From: Campylobacterota bacterium
GTDB taxonomy: Bacteria; Campylobacterota; Campylobacteria; Campylobacterales; Sulfurovaceae
Direction: 5' to 3'
DNA length: 7,006 nt
Assembly (NCBI GenBank): GCA_013153825.1
Contig: JAADDP010000165.1
Location: 1-7,006 of the forward strand
Within the stretch, counting starts at the first letter, position 1; every line of letters starts with the position of its first letter. Under the pieces are notes generated by a model. The model searched no databases, was not told where the DNA came from, and worked only from the letters and a program-made list of their open reading frames with translations. Below, piece after piece: positions 5,582 through 7,006 of this stretch. The translations under genes and the position numbers were made by a program.

Positions 5582-6627
5582 TGAGAAAGGCAGACTACAT
5601 AATAGCTATACTATTTGTCTCGGCTCTAATTGGGGCATACTCAATATATAAGCCATTTATACTATCAATATCGGTGGCTCTACTACTCACAATGGCTACA
5701 GCAAATATACATAAGAGTATAACATTTAAGTTGTCATCGGAGCAGATATCTGCCACCATCTTAACCATGATGCTATTTATCATAATATTTATCCCAATTA
5801 TGTATATTGCCACAGCTGGTGCAAAGTATCTCCCAACAATAGATGCTTCAATAATAACTAAGATAACCAACAAGTTACTATCTATATCTGAGAATATCCC
5901 TATGTTGAATGAGTGGGTTGGGGAGAATTTGACTGATGAGAAGGTTCTGGAGCTTATAAAGGAGTATACGACGACAATCACAAAGGCTGGGACTCAAAGC
6001 TTCAGCTTTGTGAAGAATATATTATTCGTAATAATATTCTACTTCATATTGAACCTAAATGGGGAGAAGCTATTTAGAACAATTAAGAACTTCCTACCGA
6101 TGGATGATGAGGAGGGGAATAGAATTCTTACTGAGATATCATCCACTATGGAGATAGTATTCTACTCTATACTTGTAACTGCAATATTTGAGGGTATTCT
6201 ATTTGGTACAATGGTGAGCTTCTTCGGATTGGATGGGCTTCTATTTGGAATAATATATGGCTTCTCATCTCTAATACCGATAATTGGTGGAGCTGTGGTA
6301 TGGATACCTCTATCACTATTTACTTGGAGTAATATAAATGCAAATGCTGGAATATTTATAGCCCTCTACTCTATAGTGATAATATCTATAATTGCAGATA
6401 CATTTATAAAGCCGATAATTATTAAGTATATAAAAGATAATATTTTGAAAAGCTCCGTTAAGATAAATGAGCTACTAATATTCTTCTCCATATTGGCAGG
6501 TATGAGCAGTTACGGTTTCTGGGGTATGATTTTGGGGCCGGCAATAACATCATTTCTAATTGCTATGTCGAGAGTATATATATCACTCTATGGGCATGAG
6601 GCTCTGGTTAAGAGGAGAAGGGTCTAG
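5578..6627 (+). CDS. AI-2E/PerM-family membrane permease, substrate unknown
   Basis: Inner-membrane protein of 349 residues in the AI-2E transporter (PerM/TqsA/YdiK) family. Members export diverse small solutes or act in Na+/H+ exchange; the substrate cannot be read from sequence. Hydrophobic segments lie at about 7-24, 26-42, 60-80, 142-160, 194-216, 220-247, 257-280, 297-318 and 319-337. The soluble stretch 83-140 between the third and fourth segments is the usual family layout. Family-like motifs are [17 protein letters not shown] at 229-245, a DxxIKPxII motif after the long C-terminal helix, and the glycine-rich [16 protein letters not shown] near the end. The C-terminus ends in a basic KRRR. 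The start overlaps the ruvB stop by 4 nt (ATGA), so translational coupling is likely. The gene ends 1 bp from the convergent histidine kinase gene. No functional link to RuvB or PanB is evident. Confidence 0.9.
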   Translation: MMRKADYIIAILFVSALIGAYSIYKPFILSISVALLLTMATANIHKSITFKLSSEQISATILTMMLFIIIFIPIMYIATAGAKYLPTIDASIITKITNKLLSISENIPMLNEWVGENLTDEKVLELIKEYTTTITKAGTQSFSFVKNILFVIIFYFILNLNGEKLFRTIKNFLPMDDEEGNRILTEISSTMEIVFYSILVTAIFEGILFGTMVSFFGLDGLLFGIIYGFSSLIPIIGGAVVWIPLSLFTWSNINANAGIFIALYSIVIISIIADTFIKPIIIKYIKDNILKSSVKINELLIFFSILAGMSSYGFWGMILGPAITSFLIAMSRVYISLYGHEALVKRRRV

Positions 6628-6628
6628 T

Positions 6629-7006
6629 CTAAAACTTGAGTGTGACAGTCACAATATTTTCACTATCTACACTCAAATTGAGAGTTATATTTAACTCTCT
6701 ACTCAACTTATCCACAATATGTAACCCCATTCCCAATCCTCTATCCCCCTCCTTGTAGAAACGGTTAAATATCTTAGATGGCTCTCTTATTCCGTAACTG
6801 CTATTCTGAATGGTTAGTGACCCCTCTCCACTATATACCCTTATAAAACCACCTCTCACATTATACTTACAGCTGTTACTGAGTAGATTATATACAATTC
6901 TACTAAAAGCTCCACTGTTTGACTCAATAGTCAAGCTCTCTATATTTACGCTCCAATCTAGATAGTAGTAGAGAGACTTAAAAAACTCCACCTGCTCATA
7001 TACTAC
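6629..7006 (-). CDS. Sensor histidine kinase, C-terminal ATPase domain only (5' end beyond the window)
   Basis: C-terminal 125 codons of a two-component sensor kinase. The frame stays open to the right edge, so the GTG at 6989-6991 is probably internal, and the sensor and phospho-accepting histidine regions lie outside the window. The HATPase_c domain is recognisable: N box NLLSNSCKYN, a reduced G1 region QNSSYGI, F box IFNRFYKEG, G2 box GLGMGLHIV, and the terminal strand IVTVTLKF. In canonical kinases G1 reads DxGxG; here the Asp and its neighbours are replaced (Asn-Ser-Ser-Tyr-Gly). The F and G2 boxes are intact, and I recall similar reduced G1 motifs in Campylobacterota kinases, so loss of function is not implied. 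A cognate response regulator, if adjacent, must lie beyond base 7006. The stop lies 1 bp from the convergent permease stop. Confidence 0.9.
   Translation of the reverse strand, partial: VVYEQVEFFKSLYYYLDWSVNIESLTIESNSGAFSRIVYNLLSNSCKYNVRGGFIRVYSGEGSLTIQNSSYGIREPSKIFNRFYKEGDRGLGMGLHIVDKLSRELNITLNLSVDSENIVTVTLKF
6636..6676 (+). terminator. Candidate weak terminator hairpin after the permease gene
   Basis: Just downstream of the permease stop, TGTGA (6641-6645) and TCACA (6649-6653) can pair around a 3-nt loop, followed by AATATTTT. A wider alternative pairs TTGAGTGT (6636-6643) with ACACTCAA (6669-6676). It lies inside the 3' end of the convergent kinase gene. The stems are short and the T run is imperfect, so the call is tentative. 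Confidence 0.3.

Noticed and set aside
5595..5981. 128-residue hydrophobic frame on the minus strand
   Set aside because: Antisense to the permease; its hydrophobicity mirrors the sense membrane segments, and it has no family features.
5995..6010. Perfect inverted repeat CAAAGCT-TC-AGCTTTG
   Set aside because: A 2-nt loop inside permease coding sequence, with no T run and no gene boundary; likely chance.
6641..6653. CRP-like half-sites TGTGA and TCACA
   Set aside because: The spacer is 3 nt rather than the 6 nt of CRP sites, and the position is at converging 3' ends rather than a promoter.

Overview
The window looks like ordinary chromosomal, housekeeping-dense DNA from a Gram-negative bacterium, most likely a member of Campylobacterota (epsilonproteobacteria), perhaps close to the Sulfurimonas type. 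Reasons: an LPS gene (kdsB); a TrpA that lacks the usual N-terminal helix; a short TcdA without the C-terminal extension of the E. coli protein; a CysRS with the signature YDDAHLGHA; and AT-rich DNA with almost exclusive AGA/AGG arginine codons and frequent ATA isoleucine codons. The lineage call rests on remembered family features, not on a search.

Layout from left to right. Bases 1-1957, minus strand: kdsB followed by cysS, a probable two-gene operon; cysS runs off the left edge and lacks its 3' end. Bases 1958-2027: a 70-bp divergent promoter region. Bases 2028-2663, plus strand: tcdA, a tRNA t6A dehydratase. Its 3' end overlaps by 9 nt a convergent small gene (2655-2882, minus) for a 75-residue coiled-coil protein. 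Bases 2952-3692, minus strand: trpA, with no other trp gene in view. Bases 3693-3766: a second short divergent promoter region. Bases 3767-6627, plus strand: the tight operon panB-ruvB-PerM/AI-2E-family permease (3-bp gap, then an ATGA overlap). Bases 6629-7006, minus strand: the C-terminal ATPase domain of a sensor histidine kinase, converging on the permease gene with a single intervening base and running off the right edge.

The genes do not form one pathway. They cover lipopolysaccharide precursor activation (KdsB), translation and tRNA modification (CysRS, TcdA), tryptophan and pantothenate synthesis (TrpA, PanB), Holliday-junction branch migration (RuvB), membrane transport of unknown substrate (permease) and signal transduction (kinase). 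No gap between genes exceeds about 75 bp. I see no tRNA, rRNA, CRISPR array, insertion sequence, prophage or defence gene.

I found no convincing undescribed system. Points of modest interest are: two divergent intergenic regions where opposing -10-like boxes occupy the same bases; three non-ATG starts (GTG, GTG, TTG); nested inverted repeats where the permease and kinase genes converge; an atypical nucleotide-binding G1 region in the kinase; and the uncharacterised coiled-coil protein.
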